The notes under the pieces were generated by a model. The model was not told the origin of the DNA and made no database searches. It saw nothing but the letters and a program-made list of their open reading frames with translations. Below, piece by piece: positions 43,083 to 53,210 of a DNA stretch of 64,000 bases. The stretch lies in contig JAFUSA010000019.1 of NCBI GenBank assembly GCA_017480745.1, positions 1 through 64,000 on the forward strand. The letters run 5' to 3'. Each line of letters opens with the position of its first letter. The first letter of the stretch is position 1. Position numbers and translations under genes: made by a program. The DNA comes from Alphaproteobacteria bacterium (lineage in GTDB: Bacteria; Pseudomonadota; Alphaproteobacteria; RF32; CAG-239).

Positions 43083-43325
43083 AATAAACTTCCTTTCATT
43101 TAATTAATCACTAATAAAAACAATACCGCCCAATAAGGCGGCCGGAAGTTGAGAACTACTTTACACGAAATAGTGCAGTCTATTAAATCACTCTTATTCA
43201 ACTGCCTTCCAGCCAAAGCCGGAAATATTTTACGTCTGTATGCGACGCGTGTAAAAGAGGTTCTCACACCTCAGACAAGTTGCCTCGTCGTAGTTACATG
43301 TTATCATAAAAAATTAAAAAGTCAA
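43083..43325 (-). promoter_or_regulatory. Promoter and structured leader (type A) of prepilin 3
   Basis: TTGACT (43325-43320) with a weak TAACAT (43303-43298). GACGAG-GCAA-CTTGTC hairpin, then CTGAGGTGT. Long-range stems: 43265-43260 with 43156-43151 (GAGAAC) and 43255-43248 with 43167-43160 (TTTACACG). It occupies the whole gap between the prepilin and the divergent ccrM. Confidence 0.8.
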
Positions 43326-43415
43326 ATACTTTTTGTAAAAGTTCGCAAACACTTAAAAGAAAAAATTTCCAAAATTAACAAAATTATAACCTTATTTACT
43401 GTATGTTGACGGTAA

Positions 43416-44531
<1,116 letters not shown>

Positions 44532-44533
44532 AA

Positions 44534-45655
44534 GTGCAAGACAAACGTGTGCCATTTGATAGAGAAAAAACAAAAGTAAAACCGCTGAACGAAAAAACAG
44601 AAACAGAACCGAACAGCGGTTACTATGCGGCTATTGATTTAGGCACAAACTCTTGTCGATTGGTAATTGCCAAGCCAACTCCAAGTTCTTTTCATTTAGT
44701 GGAGACATTTTCAAGAATAACGCGCTTGGGCGAAGGAATCATCAATGGTAATATGCTCTCCAAACAAGCCATACGGCGCACAATTTCTGCCCTAAAAGTA
44801 TGTCGTGCCATAATTGAAGAATATACTCCTTTGGTGCGTATGCGCTTTGTGGCAACTGCCGCTTGTCGCCGTGCCGTAAACTGTAATGATTTTGAAAGAA
44901 TTGTCAGTAAGGAAACCGGCCTCAATATGGAGGTCATTACATCTAAGGAAGAAGCGCGATTGGCAGTGGTCGGATGTATGCCCTTGCTTAACCGAATGAT
45001 TAAGCGTGCGCTTGTTTTTGATATAGGCGGCGGATCAACTGAGATTTCTCTGGCTCGTGTTACGGAAAGCGGAAGAACTTTTATTGAAGGGTTTGTTTCT
45101 TTGCCCTATGGAGTAGTAACAATTTCCGAAGCTTTTCCTGCCAAAGATATGACCAAGCTTGCTTATGATACTATTGTAGAACGCACACAAAAAATTTTAC
45201 AGGAATTTGAAGATAAATACAAAATACGTGAAGCCATACAAAACCAAGAAATACAGGTAATCGGAACTTCCGGCACCGTAACGGTTTTAGGGGCGGTACA
45301 CCTCAATTTACCGCGCTATAATCGGGCAGCAGTAGATGGCCTCTCCATGTCGGGTGCGGAAATTGATAAAGTCATCTCACGGATTAAAAATATGGGCTAT
45401 GAAGGACGTTGCCGCAATTCTTGTATTGGCAAACAAAAGGCCGATTTAACCATTGCCGGTTGCACCATTATTGAAGCTTTATGTTCATTTTGGCCAATTT
45501 CAGAAATCACCGTTGCCGATAGAGGTATTCGTGAAGGTATGCTTTTAGATATGATGCACCATCAAAAAAACAACTATTTCCATAAAGACGGTAAATATCG
45601 TCATAAACGTAAAAGAGGAAAAAAATATGGCAGGGAAAAATTTGGCAGCCATTGA
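44534..45655 (+). CDS. Ppx/GppA phosphatase, paralogue 1
   Basis: A 373-residue protein with an actin-like ASKHA fold: YAAIDLGTNSCRLVIAKP (phosphate 1), VFDIGGGSTEISLARV (phosphate 2) and RGIREGMLLDMM near the C-terminus. The family includes exopolyphosphatases and pppGpp phosphohydrolases. A GTG start is used two bases after the ccrM stop. The basic C-terminal tail (KYRHKRKRGKKYGREK) overlaps the next gene by 29 bp. Confidence 0.85.
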   Translation: MQDKRVPFDREKTKVKPLNEKTETEPNSGYYAAIDLGTNSCRLVIAKPTPSSFHLVETFSRITRLGEGIINGNMLSKQAIRRTISALKVCRAIIEEYTPLVRMRFVATAACRRAVNCNDFERIVSKETGLNMEVITSKEEARLAVVGCMPLLNRMIKRALVFDIGGGSTEISLARVTESGRTFIEGFVSLPYGVVTISEAFPAKDMTKLAYDTIVERTQKILQEFEDKYKIREAIQNQEIQVIGTSGTVTVLGAVHLNLPRYNRAAVDGLSMSGAEIDKVISRIKNMGYEGRCRNSCIGKQKADLTIAGCTIIEALCSFWPISEITVADRGIREGMLLDMMHHQKNNYFHKDGKYRHKRKRGKKYGREKFGSH

Positions 45656-46559
45656 TTTGGGCACAAACTCTTGTCGATTACTAATTACCGCAGACAACGG
45701 AAAAGAAGTTTATCGCGAAGCAATCAGCACTCGCTTGGGCGAGGGTATGAGCGAAAAAAACTGCTTTACCGATGCGGCGATTGAACGTGGACTGCAAGCC
45801 TTGGGCAAATTTGCCAAAATCATACGTCAAAATGATGTCGAATCATATCGAGCAATCGCCACAGCTGCTTGTAGAACTGCTGAAAACGGATACAAATTTG
45901 TGGCAATGGTTAAAGAAATTTGCGGTATTAACTTGGAAATTATTGACGGTGAGGAAGAAGCGTTGCTAACTTTGCACGGTGCCGTGCTGAATGCCGATAA
46001 AAATTTTCCTTACGTAATTGTTTATGACTTAGGCGGTGGCTCAACCGAAATAACTTTGGCAACTAATACCACCCACCCGCAAATATTATACACTATTTCC
46101 ATTCCGTGGGGGGCCCGCACTGCGGCGGAAAAATTTGATTTAATTGAATACGATGCCCCAAAAGCGCAAAAATTAGCGGCAGAAATTAAAAAATATACTG
46201 ATATTTTTGTTAAAGAGAGTAATTTAGCGCGCTATCTTCCGGAATGTTGTTGTGTTGCAACATCAAGTCCGGCTTTGCGAATGATGAGTATGATAAAAAA
46301 TACGAAGACTTACGATCGCTATTATGCCGACGGTTTGAGTGCCGACACAGAAGATTTTGACAAAGTCATTGCCGATTTATTTAAAATGAACTTCGCACAA
46401 ATGAGTGAAAGTCCGTATATTGGTGAAAATCGAGCAGCAATTTTTGTCGCCGGAGGAATAATTTTTCAAACTATTTATAAAAATCTGCACATCAAAAAAA
46501 TAACATCCTCGTTAAAAGGAGCGATGGAAGCCGTTTGTGCTGAATTGAGGGAACAATGA
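45627..46559 (+). CDS. Ppx/GppA phosphatase, paralogue 2
   Basis: A shorter 310-residue paralogue with LAAIDLGTNSCRLLITAD and VIVYDLGGGSTEITLAT. It ends after the first ASKHA pair and keeps a variant C-terminus. Only about the first half is clearly alignable with its neighbour. Two overlapping family members suggest a duplication with divergence of substrate, for example polyphosphate against pppGpp. Which is which cannot be told from the sequence. Confidence 0.85.
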   Translation: MAGKNLAAIDLGTNSCRLLITADNGKEVYREAISTRLGEGMSEKNCFTDAAIERGLQALGKFAKIIRQNDVESYRAIATAACRTAENGYKFVAMVKEICGINLEIIDGEEEALLTLHGAVLNADKNFPYVIVYDLGGGSTEITLATNTTHPQILYTISIPWGARTAAEKFDLIEYDAPKAQKLAAEIKKYTDIFVKESNLARYLPECCCVATSSPALRMMSMIKNTKTYDRYYADGLSADTEDFDKVIADLFKMNFAQMSESPYIGENRAAIFVAGGIIFQTIYKNLHIKKITSSLKGAMEAVCAELREQ

Positions 46560-47245
46560 GTAAATTAACACAATCAGCAAAACAAGTGCGCGGGCGTAAA
46601 ATGTTGGCGGTAAAAGTAAAAAACGCCAAATACAACACCGTTTCATCAAATCGTTGGTTGCAACGGCAATTAAATGACCCGTATGTGGCAGAATCTAAGC
46701 GGTTGGGATATCGTTCACGAGCCGCTTTCAAGCTTATTCAGCTTGATGAAAAATATCATTTTTTGGGCAAAGGAAAACGAATTATAGATTTAGGTTGCGC
46801 CCCCGGCGGATGGACTCAGGTTGCCGCTATGCGCAATAAGGGCAGCGGAGAAATTGTCGGAATGGATTTATTGCCGACAGAGGCGATTGACGGGGCTATT
46901 TTATTGCAACAGGACTTTACTTCCGAGGGAGCGGCCGATAAAATAAAAGAATTATTGCACGGTCCTGCCGATGTTGTAATGAGTGATATGGCGGCAAACA
47001 CAACCGGAGTGCAGAACATAGACCACTTACGTACAATTGGTTTAGTGGAAGCGGCATACTATTTTGCCAAAGAAGTTTTGGCATCCGGCGGTATTTTTAT
47101 TGCCAAGGTTTTCCAAGGCGGGACCGAAGCGCAGTTGCTTAGCGATATGAAACAACACTTTGATAAAGTTACACATTTTAAACCCGATGCCAGCCGTCAG
47201 GATTCGGTAGAAATGTATGTGGTAGCGCAGGGCTTTAAGGGGTAA
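46556..47245 (+). CDS. rlmE: 23S rRNA 2'-O-ribose U2552 methyltransferase
   Basis: A 229-residue FtsJ-type enzyme: YVAESKRLGYRSRAAFKLIQ, motif I IIDLGCAPGGWTQVA, VVMSDMAANTTG and FIAKVFQGG with the catalytic K-D-K-E set. It methylates the A-loop of 23S rRNA. It overlaps the preceding gene by 4 bp. The order gppA/ppx-rlmE occurs in several alphaproteobacteria. Confidence 0.95.
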   Translation: MSKLTQSAKQVRGRKMLAVKVKNAKYNTVSSNRWLQRQLNDPYVAESKRLGYRSRAAFKLIQLDEKYHFLGKGKRIIDLGCAPGGWTQVAAMRNKGSGEIVGMDLLPTEAIDGAILLQQDFTSEGAADKIKELLHGPADVVMSDMAANTTGVQNIDHLRTIGLVEAAYYFAKEVLASGGIFIAKVFQGGTEAQLLSDMKQHFDKVTHFKPDASRQDSVEMYVVAQGFKG

Positions 47246-47269
47246 ATTAAGCTCATAAGAATTTTTTAT

Positions 47270-47533
47270 TTGACTTTTAGTTTTTTTGTGATATAGTAAA
47301 ATCAGAACTTCGGTTCAGGGCCTTAGTAAGCTCTTATGAAACTCGGCATATTCTATGTCGTTATGTGTATTGATTTATCTCCGACTTGGTTGGGGAGCGT
47401 TTTGCGGATGTACAGGGACTTTGTTCTAAAGGTAAAACGGATCATCGAGTTTCATATGATTTACTAACTTCCCGGCCGCCGTTTGGCGGTTAGATTTTTA
47501 TTAATAGATAATTTTAACAGAGGAGATAAAATT
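47270..47533 (+). promoter_or_regulatory. Promoter and structured leader (type B) of prepilin 4
   Basis: TTGACT (47270-47275), TATAGT (47292-47297). The transcript opens with GAAC-TTCG-GTTC. Long-range stems: 47323-47329 with 47461-47467 (TTAGTAA/TTACTAA) and 47336-47345 with 47446-47455 (ATGAAACTCG/CGAGTTTCAT). A CCGCC/GGCGG hairpin ends the element near 47490. The 5' end differs from type A, the architecture is the same. Confidence 0.8.
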
Positions 47534-48202
47534 ATGATAAACTTAGAAATAAAAAATAATGATTGCCACGCTGCGCTCGCAATGACGAAAAGCGTGCAGA
47601 GCGGACGTTCAATGATTGAGATGTTGGGCGTGCTGGCTATAATCGGTGTGTTATCGGTTGGCGGCATCGCTGGTTATTCCAAGGCAATGCAAAAATATAG
47701 AATCAATAAGGCTATTGAGCAAATTACTCTCATTGCCGGTAATGTGCGGACTTTTTTTGCTTCACAAGGAAATTATGAAGGAGTGAATGATGATAAAGTA
47801 ATTAAAAAAGCAAAACTTGTGCCTGATGAAATGTGGGATGGTAATAATATAAGAAATGTGTTTGGGGATACGGTTCTTTTACACTCAACAGGTAAATTTA
47901 AAAGGGGAGATGCGAAGGCTTTTGTTATTGAATACGTTACACCTACAGACAATGAGGAAGTTTGCATAGAATTATTTACTCACGATTGGAGTGATGCCGG
48001 AATAAGATCCATATTAGCGCATCCTGTTTATACCAAAGCTAAAAAATTACCAATTGACATAAATGATGCAGTGACCATGTGTTCTAATATAAGTGAAGCT
48101 GGAAAACAAGGATTAGGTTCTTCATTTGCCATGCTTTTATCATTTGAAACTAATGATGAATGTCTTAAAGGGTACGATGGGTATGGTGTATGCGGATTAT
48201 AA
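47534..48202 (+). CDS. Type IVb-like prepilin 4 (with REP-derived leader insertion)
   Basis: A 222-residue prepilin; the ATG at 47534 follows AGGAGATAAAATT, so an in-frame upstream ATG in the leader is rejected. SG|RSMIEMLGVLAIIGVLSV core and the REP-derived insertion are present. C-terminal NEEVCIELFTHDW, PIDINDAVTMC and NDECLKGYDG give the Cys pattern. KAIEQ replaces the usual KTIEQ. Confidence 0.8.
   Translation: MINLEIKNNDCHAALAMTKSVQSGRSMIEMLGVLAIIGVLSVGGIAGYSKAMQKYRINKAIEQITLIAGNVRTFFASQGNYEGVNDDKVIKKAKLVPDEMWDGNNIRNVFGDTVLLHSTGKFKRGDAKAFVIEYVTPTDNEEVCIELFTHDWSDAGIRSILAHPVYTKAKKLPIDINDAVTMCSNISEAGKQGLGSSFAMLLSFETNDECLKGYDGYGVCGL
47561..47587 (+). repeat. REP-like palindrome inside prepilin 4
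   Basis: Identical 27-bp unit to 13386-13412, in frame in the leader peptide. Confidence 0.8.
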
Positions 48203-48280
48203 GTCAGATAATTTACTTATAGTCGTTAAATCAATTTAGTATTTTCATATGCAATTCCGCCGGCTATAAAGTCGGCGAAG

Positions 48281-48309
48281 TTGACACAGGTATTCTATCT
48301 AAACATAGT
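48281..48309 (+). promoter_or_regulatory. Upstream promoter candidate of cpoB
   Basis: TTGACA (48281-48286) and CATAGT (48304-48309) with a 17-bp spacer. A GCCGGCTATAAAGTCGGC hairpin just before it (48260-48277) may end the prepilin 4 transcript. Confidence 0.45.
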
Positions 48310-48358
48310 AAGGTTAATTCTGTTACAATATAAACCGGCTAAAACCTTTAAAACCCTC

Positions 48359-48410
48359 TTGCACTTTTGATTAAAACGCTGTATAAAAAACGCAGTGTTT
48401 TAATCAAAAG
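48359..48410 (+). promoter_or_regulatory. 14-bp inverted repeat framing a second promoter of cpoB
   Basis: CTTTTGATTAAAAC (48364-48377) is exactly complementary to GTTTTAATCAAAAG (48397-48410). TTGCAC (48359-48364) and TATAAA (48382-48387) lie at a 17-bp spacing, so the repeat brackets the -10 box; it also ends 11 bp before the cpoB start. It can be an operator, or if transcribed from upstream a hairpin just before the RBS. Confidence 0.6.
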
Positions 48411-48421
48411 AAAGGTATACG

Positions 48422-49354
48422 ATGAAAATATCTTGTTTCAGCGGAGTTGTGGTTGGTGTTCTATTGCTCACCGGCACGGCAAATGCGGCTAATTTAGAAC
48501 GTGAATTACAAAATCTGCGCGAAGATGTTATGGTGTTGCAGCGTCAGGTTTATCGAGGCACAGAAAAGGAAAACAAAGCAACCTCGGCAGAAAATGCCGG
48601 CGTGCAGGTTAAAATAGGCGAATATGATGAGGCTATTCGCAAAATCAATGGTAGGTTGGACGAATTAGAATATAAAGTTAAGCAAAGCAATGACAAAGTT
48701 GATAAGCTAAACCGCGATATTGAAATTCGTATGAAAATTTTGGAAGGTCGCCCAATACCGGCTAATTTGAGTGCACCGGCGCCAACTTTGCCAACAACAT
48801 ACGACGCCAAAGTAGCCAACAAAGCTTCGCGCGCTGTGGTTGGAGATAAAATCCACGGTGATGATTTGGCACCCATTGACGGCGCTCCACAACCGATAGT
48901 GCCGGATAACATAGCCGAACCATCGGCCGGCACTCCTCCTCCGCCACCGGCTAACACCATTAACGCAAACAAGCCGGAAGATATGTATTCTAATGCCATG
49001 CAGGCCTATAACAGCGGATTTTATGACGAAGCCGAACTGGCATTTGGCGATATATTACAACAATTTCCCAAACATAATTTAGCCGGCAATGCGCAATATT
49101 GGTTAGGAGAAGTTTATGTAAAACAGGGTAATTTAAACAAAGCTAAAATTGCCTTTAAAGACGGTTACGAAAAATATAAAAACGGCAACAAAGCTCCTGA
49201 TAGTTTATATCGTTTAGGCGTAACTTTGGAAAATTTAAAAGACAACCAAAAAGCATGCATTGTTTTTATGAGTTTTGCCGAGACATTTCCCAAAGCAAAT
49301 GCTGATTTAACTCAAAAAGTTCAAGCCGAAGCCAAAAAATTAGGGTGTAAATAA
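48422..49354 (+). CDS. cpoB: Tol-Pal system protein, cell division coordinator CpoB (YbgF)
   Basis: A 310-residue periplasmic protein with a signal peptide (VVGVLLLTGTANA), an N-terminal coiled coil (ELQNLREDVMVLQRQVY, KINGRLDELEYKV), a Pro/Ala-rich linker and three TPR-like repeats from about residue 185 (PEDMYSNAMQAYNSGFYDEA, AQYWLGEVYVKQG, DSLYRLGVTLENL). CpoB links Tol-Pal to peptidoglycan synthesis during constriction. tolB and pal are not in the window. It is directly followed by tilS. Confidence 0.9.
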   Translation: MKISCFSGVVVGVLLLTGTANAANLERELQNLREDVMVLQRQVYRGTEKENKATSAENAGVQVKIGEYDEAIRKINGRLDELEYKVKQSNDKVDKLNRDIEIRMKILEGRPIPANLSAPAPTLPTTYDAKVANKASRAVVGDKIHGDDLAPIDGAPQPIVPDNIAEPSAGTPPPPPANTINANKPEDMYSNAMQAYNSGFYDEAELAFGDILQQFPKHNLAGNAQYWLGEVYVKQGNLNKAKIAFKDGYEKYKNGNKAPDSLYRLGVTLENLKDNQKACIVFMSFAETFPKANADLTQKVQAEAKKLGCK

Positions 49355-50413
49355 TTGCAAGAGTTTTTAGCCAAACACCATATAAAAGACAAAGTTTTGG
49401 CAGTTGGCGTTTCCGGTGGAGCGGATTCGCTGGCATTGGTTATTATGGCAAATGAAGAGCTTAAAGTTTACGGCTACAAAATTGTTGCGTTGACCGTTAA
49501 CCATAAATTACGCTCTGTCGCTGATAAGGAAGCCGAATATGTTGCCGAAATTATGCAAAAATACAATATCGAGCATCATATTTTAGTCTGGAACGGGGAA
49601 AAACCACAAAATGGAATAGAAGAATCAGCACGGGCAGCACGATATGAATTAATGCGCAACTGGTGTGTGCAAAATGGTATAAAAAATCTGTTGGTAGCCC
49701 ATCATTTACGCGATCAGGCAGAAACTTTTTTGATACGTCTGCAACGCGGCAGTGGCTTAGATGGTTTGAGTAGTATGCGTGAAGTGAGTTCTTGGTGCGG
49801 GCTTAATATTTTGCGACCTCTCTTATATTGCGAGCCACAAGCTTTACGTAATTACCTGAACAAAAAAAATATCGCTTGGCAGGAAGACGAGTCTAATAAT
49901 GATACACATTTCCTGCGCAACCGCATACGGCAATTTTTGCCTGAATTGCAACAAAAAACCGGCATATCTTTACAAAAAATCGCCACAGCAGTGCAAAATC
50001 TGCAAAGTGCGGAAGATTATATTGAACAACAGGTTGATCAGATTTGGCAACAATACATTACCACTTACGCTACCAATGTTTTTTGCTTAAATTATACGGA
50101 TTACCTTTCATTGCACAAGGAAATAAAGTTTCGTCTCATTTGCCGAATGTGCAAAAAGGATTATATCCCGCGTGCGGAAAGTGTTTTACATATTATAACA
50201 TGTTTGAATAAATTACCGTTTGGCGGAGCAACTCTTGGCGGTAAAGAAATTTTTATTGCCGATAAACAAATTTGGTGTGTACCTGAAATATGTGCAAAGC
50301 ATAAATCTTCACGCGAAGAGTGGAAAAAATTTATTGAACATAATCCGCACTATAAAAATATTCGCATACCGCATAAGGTTCGCTTGGCACTTTTACAAGG
50401 AGAAAAGCCGTGA
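49355..50413 (+). CDS. tilS: tRNA(Ile)-lysidine synthetase
   Basis: A 352-residue N-type ATP-pyrophosphatase with the P-loop SGGADS at 20-25, VNHKLRSVADKEAEYV, VAHHLRDQAETFLIRLQRGSG and WQEDESNNDTHFLRNRIR. It puts lysidine on C34 of tRNA-Ile(CAU), so it reads AUA codons. A TTG start directly after the cpoB stop is likely. The C-terminal domain is short. Confidence 0.95.
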   Translation: MQEFLAKHHIKDKVLAVGVSGGADSLALVIMANEELKVYGYKIVALTVNHKLRSVADKEAEYVAEIMQKYNIEHHILVWNGEKPQNGIEESARAARYELMRNWCVQNGIKNLLVAHHLRDQAETFLIRLQRGSGLDGLSSMREVSSWCGLNILRPLLYCEPQALRNYLNKKNIAWQEDESNNDTHFLRNRIRQFLPELQQKTGISLQKIATAVQNLQSAEDYIEQQVDQIWQQYITTYATNVFCLNYTDYLSLHKEIKFRLICRMCKKDYIPRAESVLHIITCLNKLPFGGATLGGKEIFIADKQIWCVPEICAKHKSSREEWKKFIEHNPHYKNIRIPHKVRLALLQGEKP

Positions 50414-51390
50414 TATACAACGGATTGCTTGATATAGCCGATAGCTATGATGTTTTTTTATTTGACGCTTATGGAGTATTTTGGGAGGGAAACGGATTTT
50501 ACCCCAACAGTCGTGAGGTTATGGCTGAGTTAGTGCAACAGGGTAAAACCGTGGTGATTATATCGAACACAACGATATTACATGATGATATTGTAAAAAG
50601 TTATGTTAAACGCGGATTATTGCCGAACAGAGATTATAATTATATCTATACTTCCGGAAACTTGTTACGTAAAAATCTACGCGCCGGAAATATCCGTTTT
50701 AATTCTTGCCCCAATCCCCATAAATATTACGTTATAGGTTTGCCTCACAAAAAAGCTTTTGCCGATACGAATTATAAACAGGTAAATACGCCGGAAGAAG
50801 CTGATTTTGTGTATTGCGGAGTGCCTTTTATGTTTGCGCCTGATGTGGAAAAATATCCGCAATATGCCAATGAATATTGGCCGATTTGCTTGGATGAAAA
50901 TGGTGAAGTTGAACGTTGGGACACCTTAACACCGGCACCGTTCGCCGAAATTGTGCAAAAAATTGCCGCGCTCAAATTGCCTGCTCTTAATGCTAATCCT
51001 GACTTTACCGCCAAAGAGGGGCATGAGTTAGTTAAAGATTCTGCCGCGGTTTTTGTGGTGCGTAACGGCACAATAGCCCAAATGTTGCGCACAGCCGGAA
51101 ATGAAGTTTTAGAATATGGTAAACCACATAAAAATATTTATGACTTTGTGTTTGCCGATTTAGTCGCGCAAAATGTAACTATTGATAAAAGTCGAACTTG
51201 TATGATTGGGGATACGGTGCGTACCGATATTAAAGGTGCCGTAAATGCCGGAATTACCCCCGTGTTATGCGTTAATACCGGAGTAACTGCCGAAGAAATT
51301 AACAATGGAAATAGTGTGGAAAACCTTTGCAAAGCGCAAGATATTGCGTTACAACAAGTTATACAGATAAAAAGCGTAGGAGGAAAATAA
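50410..51390 (+). CDS. NagD-like HAD hydrolase
   Basis: A 326-residue HAD phosphatase of the type found in alphaproteobacteria (TIGR01459-like): motif I VFLFDAYGVFWEG has Asp-x-Tyr in place of the usual DxD, motif II IISNTT, motif III K in GKPHKNIY and motif IV MIGDTVRTDIKGA. The DAYG motif is family typical. The GTG start overlaps the tilS stop; the stop overlaps the HIT gene start. Substrate unknown. Confidence 0.85.
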   Translation: MIYNGLLDIADSYDVFLFDAYGVFWEGNGFYPNSREVMAELVQQGKTVVIISNTTILHDDIVKSYVKRGLLPNRDYNYIYTSGNLLRKNLRAGNIRFNSCPNPHKYYVIGLPHKKAFADTNYKQVNTPEEADFVYCGVPFMFAPDVEKYPQYANEYWPICLDENGEVERWDTLTPAPFAEIVQKIAALKLPALNANPDFTAKEGHELVKDSAAVFVVRNGTIAQMLRTAGNEVLEYGKPHKNIYDFVFADLVAQNVTIDKSRTCMIGDTVRTDIKGAVNAGITPVLCVNTGVTAEEINNGNSVENLCKAQDIALQQVIQIKSVGGK

Positions 51391-51821
51391 TGGCGTTTCA
51401 ATTAGTTTCAGGTTTGGCTGTCAAAGATTATGTTATGGATTTAAAGTTATGTCGTGTTTTGTTTGAAGATAACAAATATTATCCATGGATTTTTTTGGTA
51501 CCCATGAAAGAGAACACCAAAAATATGACTGCTTTAAGCATGGAAGAACGTTTCCAGCTTATGCGTGAAATTGCATTAGCCGAAAAAGTTATGTTTAAGC
51601 TTTTTCCATGCGATCAAGATAATGTGGCAATGATAGGAAATATGACCCCGCAACTGCATGTTCATGTTGTATGCCGCAAACAAGGAGATCCTGATTGGCC
51701 GGGAACGGTTTGGAACTCCGCCACGGCAAAATATGAGCCGAAAGAAAAGCAAAAAATTATTGCTGCAATAGCCGCGGAAATGCGTCGCGAAATGCAAAAT
51801 CCGCAATATGAAATAATTTAA
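51390..51821 (+). CDS. HIT-family protein with Q-x-H-x-H motif
   Basis: A 143-residue histidine-triad protein. The motif reads PQLHVHVVCR, so the first His of the His-x-His-x-His triad is Gln, as in several bacterial HIT members. The last His should be the nucleophile. HIT proteins hydrolyse dinucleoside polyphosphates or AMP conjugates. The ATG overlaps the HAD stop (TAATG), indicating coupling; a longer in-frame start at 51327 is not needed. Confidence 0.85.
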   Translation: MAFQLVSGLAVKDYVMDLKLCRVLFEDNKYYPWIFLVPMKENTKNMTALSMEERFQLMREIALAEKVMFKLFPCDQDNVAMIGNMTPQLHVHVVCRKQGDPDWPGTVWNSATAKYEPKEKQKIIAAIAAEMRREMQNPQYEII

Positions 51822-51838
51822 CTGAAAGGACTTTAAAT

Positions 51839-52612
51839 ATGAGCAGAGTTATAACATTAATGCCAGTGCGTTTGGCTGCCACTCGTTTACCAAACAAACC
51901 TTTGCGTGTAATTAACGGCAAAACACTGGTGCAACGCGTTTATGAAAACGTTAAAAAAGAGCTAAATACGGATATTGCTATTGCTGCCGGAGATCAGGCT
52001 ATTGTTGACGAATGTAAAAAATTCGGAGCAACTGCCATTTTGACAGACCCGAATTTACCGAGCGGAACCGACAGAATCGCCGCCGCGCTTAAAGTTCTTG
52101 ATCCTGATGGCTCAAAATACGATATTGTGGTAGATTTTCAGGGCGACAACATTAATGTAGACCCCAAAGTTACACTGCCTTTGGTAGAAATGGTTGAGCG
52201 CACAGGTTGTGATATTGCCACTTGCGGAATGTTGATTGATAATGAGGAAGATAAAAACAATCCAAATGTAGTAAAAATAATTATGGGTTTGAAAGAAGGC
52301 GAAAAAGAAGCGCGCTGTTTATATTTCACTCGCGCCACCGCACCATACACCCGCAATCCGGAAAAATGCCCTAATCAAGATTTATACTATCATATAGGAA
52401 TTTATGTGTTTAAGGCAAAATCATTGCACAAAATGGTATCTTTACCAACCGGTGTATTGGAAAAACGCGAAGCATTGGAACAACTGCGTGCACTGGAAAA
52501 CGGTATGGAAGTTCGCGCCATGTTGGTAGATAACATTAAGTTGGTAAAAGAGGCTCCGGCAGATATAAATACCGAGGAAGATTTAGCCAACGCTTTACCA
52601 TATATCAAATAA
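51839..52612 (+). CDS. kdsB: CMP-Kdo synthetase
   Basis: A 257-residue cytidylyltransferase: MPVRLAATRLPNKPLRVING, PSGTDRIAAAL, VVDFQGDNINVDP, FTRATAPYTRNP and YHIGIYVFKAKSL. It activates Kdo for the inner core of LPS. Length is normal. RBS GAAAGGACTTTAAAT. It fits with the lipid A genes at 31.7-35.4 kb. Confidence 0.95.
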   Translation: MSRVITLMPVRLAATRLPNKPLRVINGKTLVQRVYENVKKELNTDIAIAAGDQAIVDECKKFGATAILTDPNLPSGTDRIAAALKVLDPDGSKYDIVVDFQGDNINVDPKVTLPLVEMVERTGCDIATCGMLIDNEEDKNNPNVVKIIMGLKEGEKEARCLYFTRATAPYTRNPEKCPNQDLYYHIGIYVFKAKSLHKMVSLPTGVLEKREALEQLRALENGMEVRAMLVDNIKLVKEAPADINTEEDLANALPYIK

Positions 52613-52632
52613 TTCATTAAAGGAACTTACTT

Positions 52633-53139
52633 ATGCCGTCATTACATCAAATAAAATCTGATATGAATTATACCGGAAAAGATGGTTATAATCCGGTGGA
52701 TAAAAAATCACCCTTAGTTACCATCGCACAAATCATGACAGTTGTTGCAATCGGCTTGGGATGGTATGCTTATTCCATACGACCTAAAATATATAATATT
52801 CCCACCGAGATAATGACGGCACAAAACAGTGATAAATTTTTAAATTTATTTGCTACAAACTCCAAAAAGATTATTTGGTTTGGAGCCGACTGTCCGATTA
52901 GTGCGCAAAGAAAAAGCATAATAGACTCTGTCATGAAATTCGCAAAATTAGACGGATTTTATGAGCATCGTCCTTTTTTGCAAAATAGCTTGAGGATTCA
53001 CTGTCAAAATTGTTTGGATTCCTATATTATGGAAAATTGCAATGACGGCATTTGCATAATTATTCCGTCAAGACACCAAATTATAAAAACAGATGAAAAA
53101 AGACTTATTAAAAATCTGCAAAAATATGCAAATTATTAG
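52633..53139 (+). CDS. Membrane-anchored thioredoxin-like protein of unknown function
   Basis: A 168-residue protein with one N-terminal membrane helix (LVTIAQIMTVVAIGLGWYAY) and a periplasmic domain starting KIIWFGADCPISAQRKSI. WFGADCP resembles a thioredoxin-fold start with one cysteine in place of CxxC. Four further cysteines are in IHCQNCLDS and ENCNDGICI. A redox or thiol role is possible. It follows kdsB by 20 bp and is probably in its operon. Confidence 0.6.
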   Translation: MPSLHQIKSDMNYTGKDGYNPVDKKSPLVTIAQIMTVVAIGLGWYAYSIRPKIYNIPTEIMTAQNSDKFLNLFATNSKKIIWFGADCPISAQRKSIIDSVMKFAKLDGFYEHRPFLQNSLRIHCQNCLDSYIMENCNDGICIIIPSRHQIIKTDEKRLIKNLQKYANY

Positions 53140-53164
53140 CGGATAGTTTTATATATCCATAACC

Positions 53165-53192
53165 CTGCCGGCGCTTTTTACAGCGCCGGCAG
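53165..53192. terminator. Strong bidirectional hairpin between convergent genes
   Basis: CTGCCGGCGCT / AGCGCCGGCAG, 11 perfect pairs, between the kdsB-operon end and prepilin 5. No T-run of note on either side. Confidence 0.6.
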
Positions 53193-53210
53193 TAGATTTC
53201 TGTATAAGAC

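Noticed and set aside
48550-48999. 149-codon antisense frame in cpoB
   Set aside because: It is a shadow of the Ala/Pro-rich linker of cpoB; the sense frame has a clear product.
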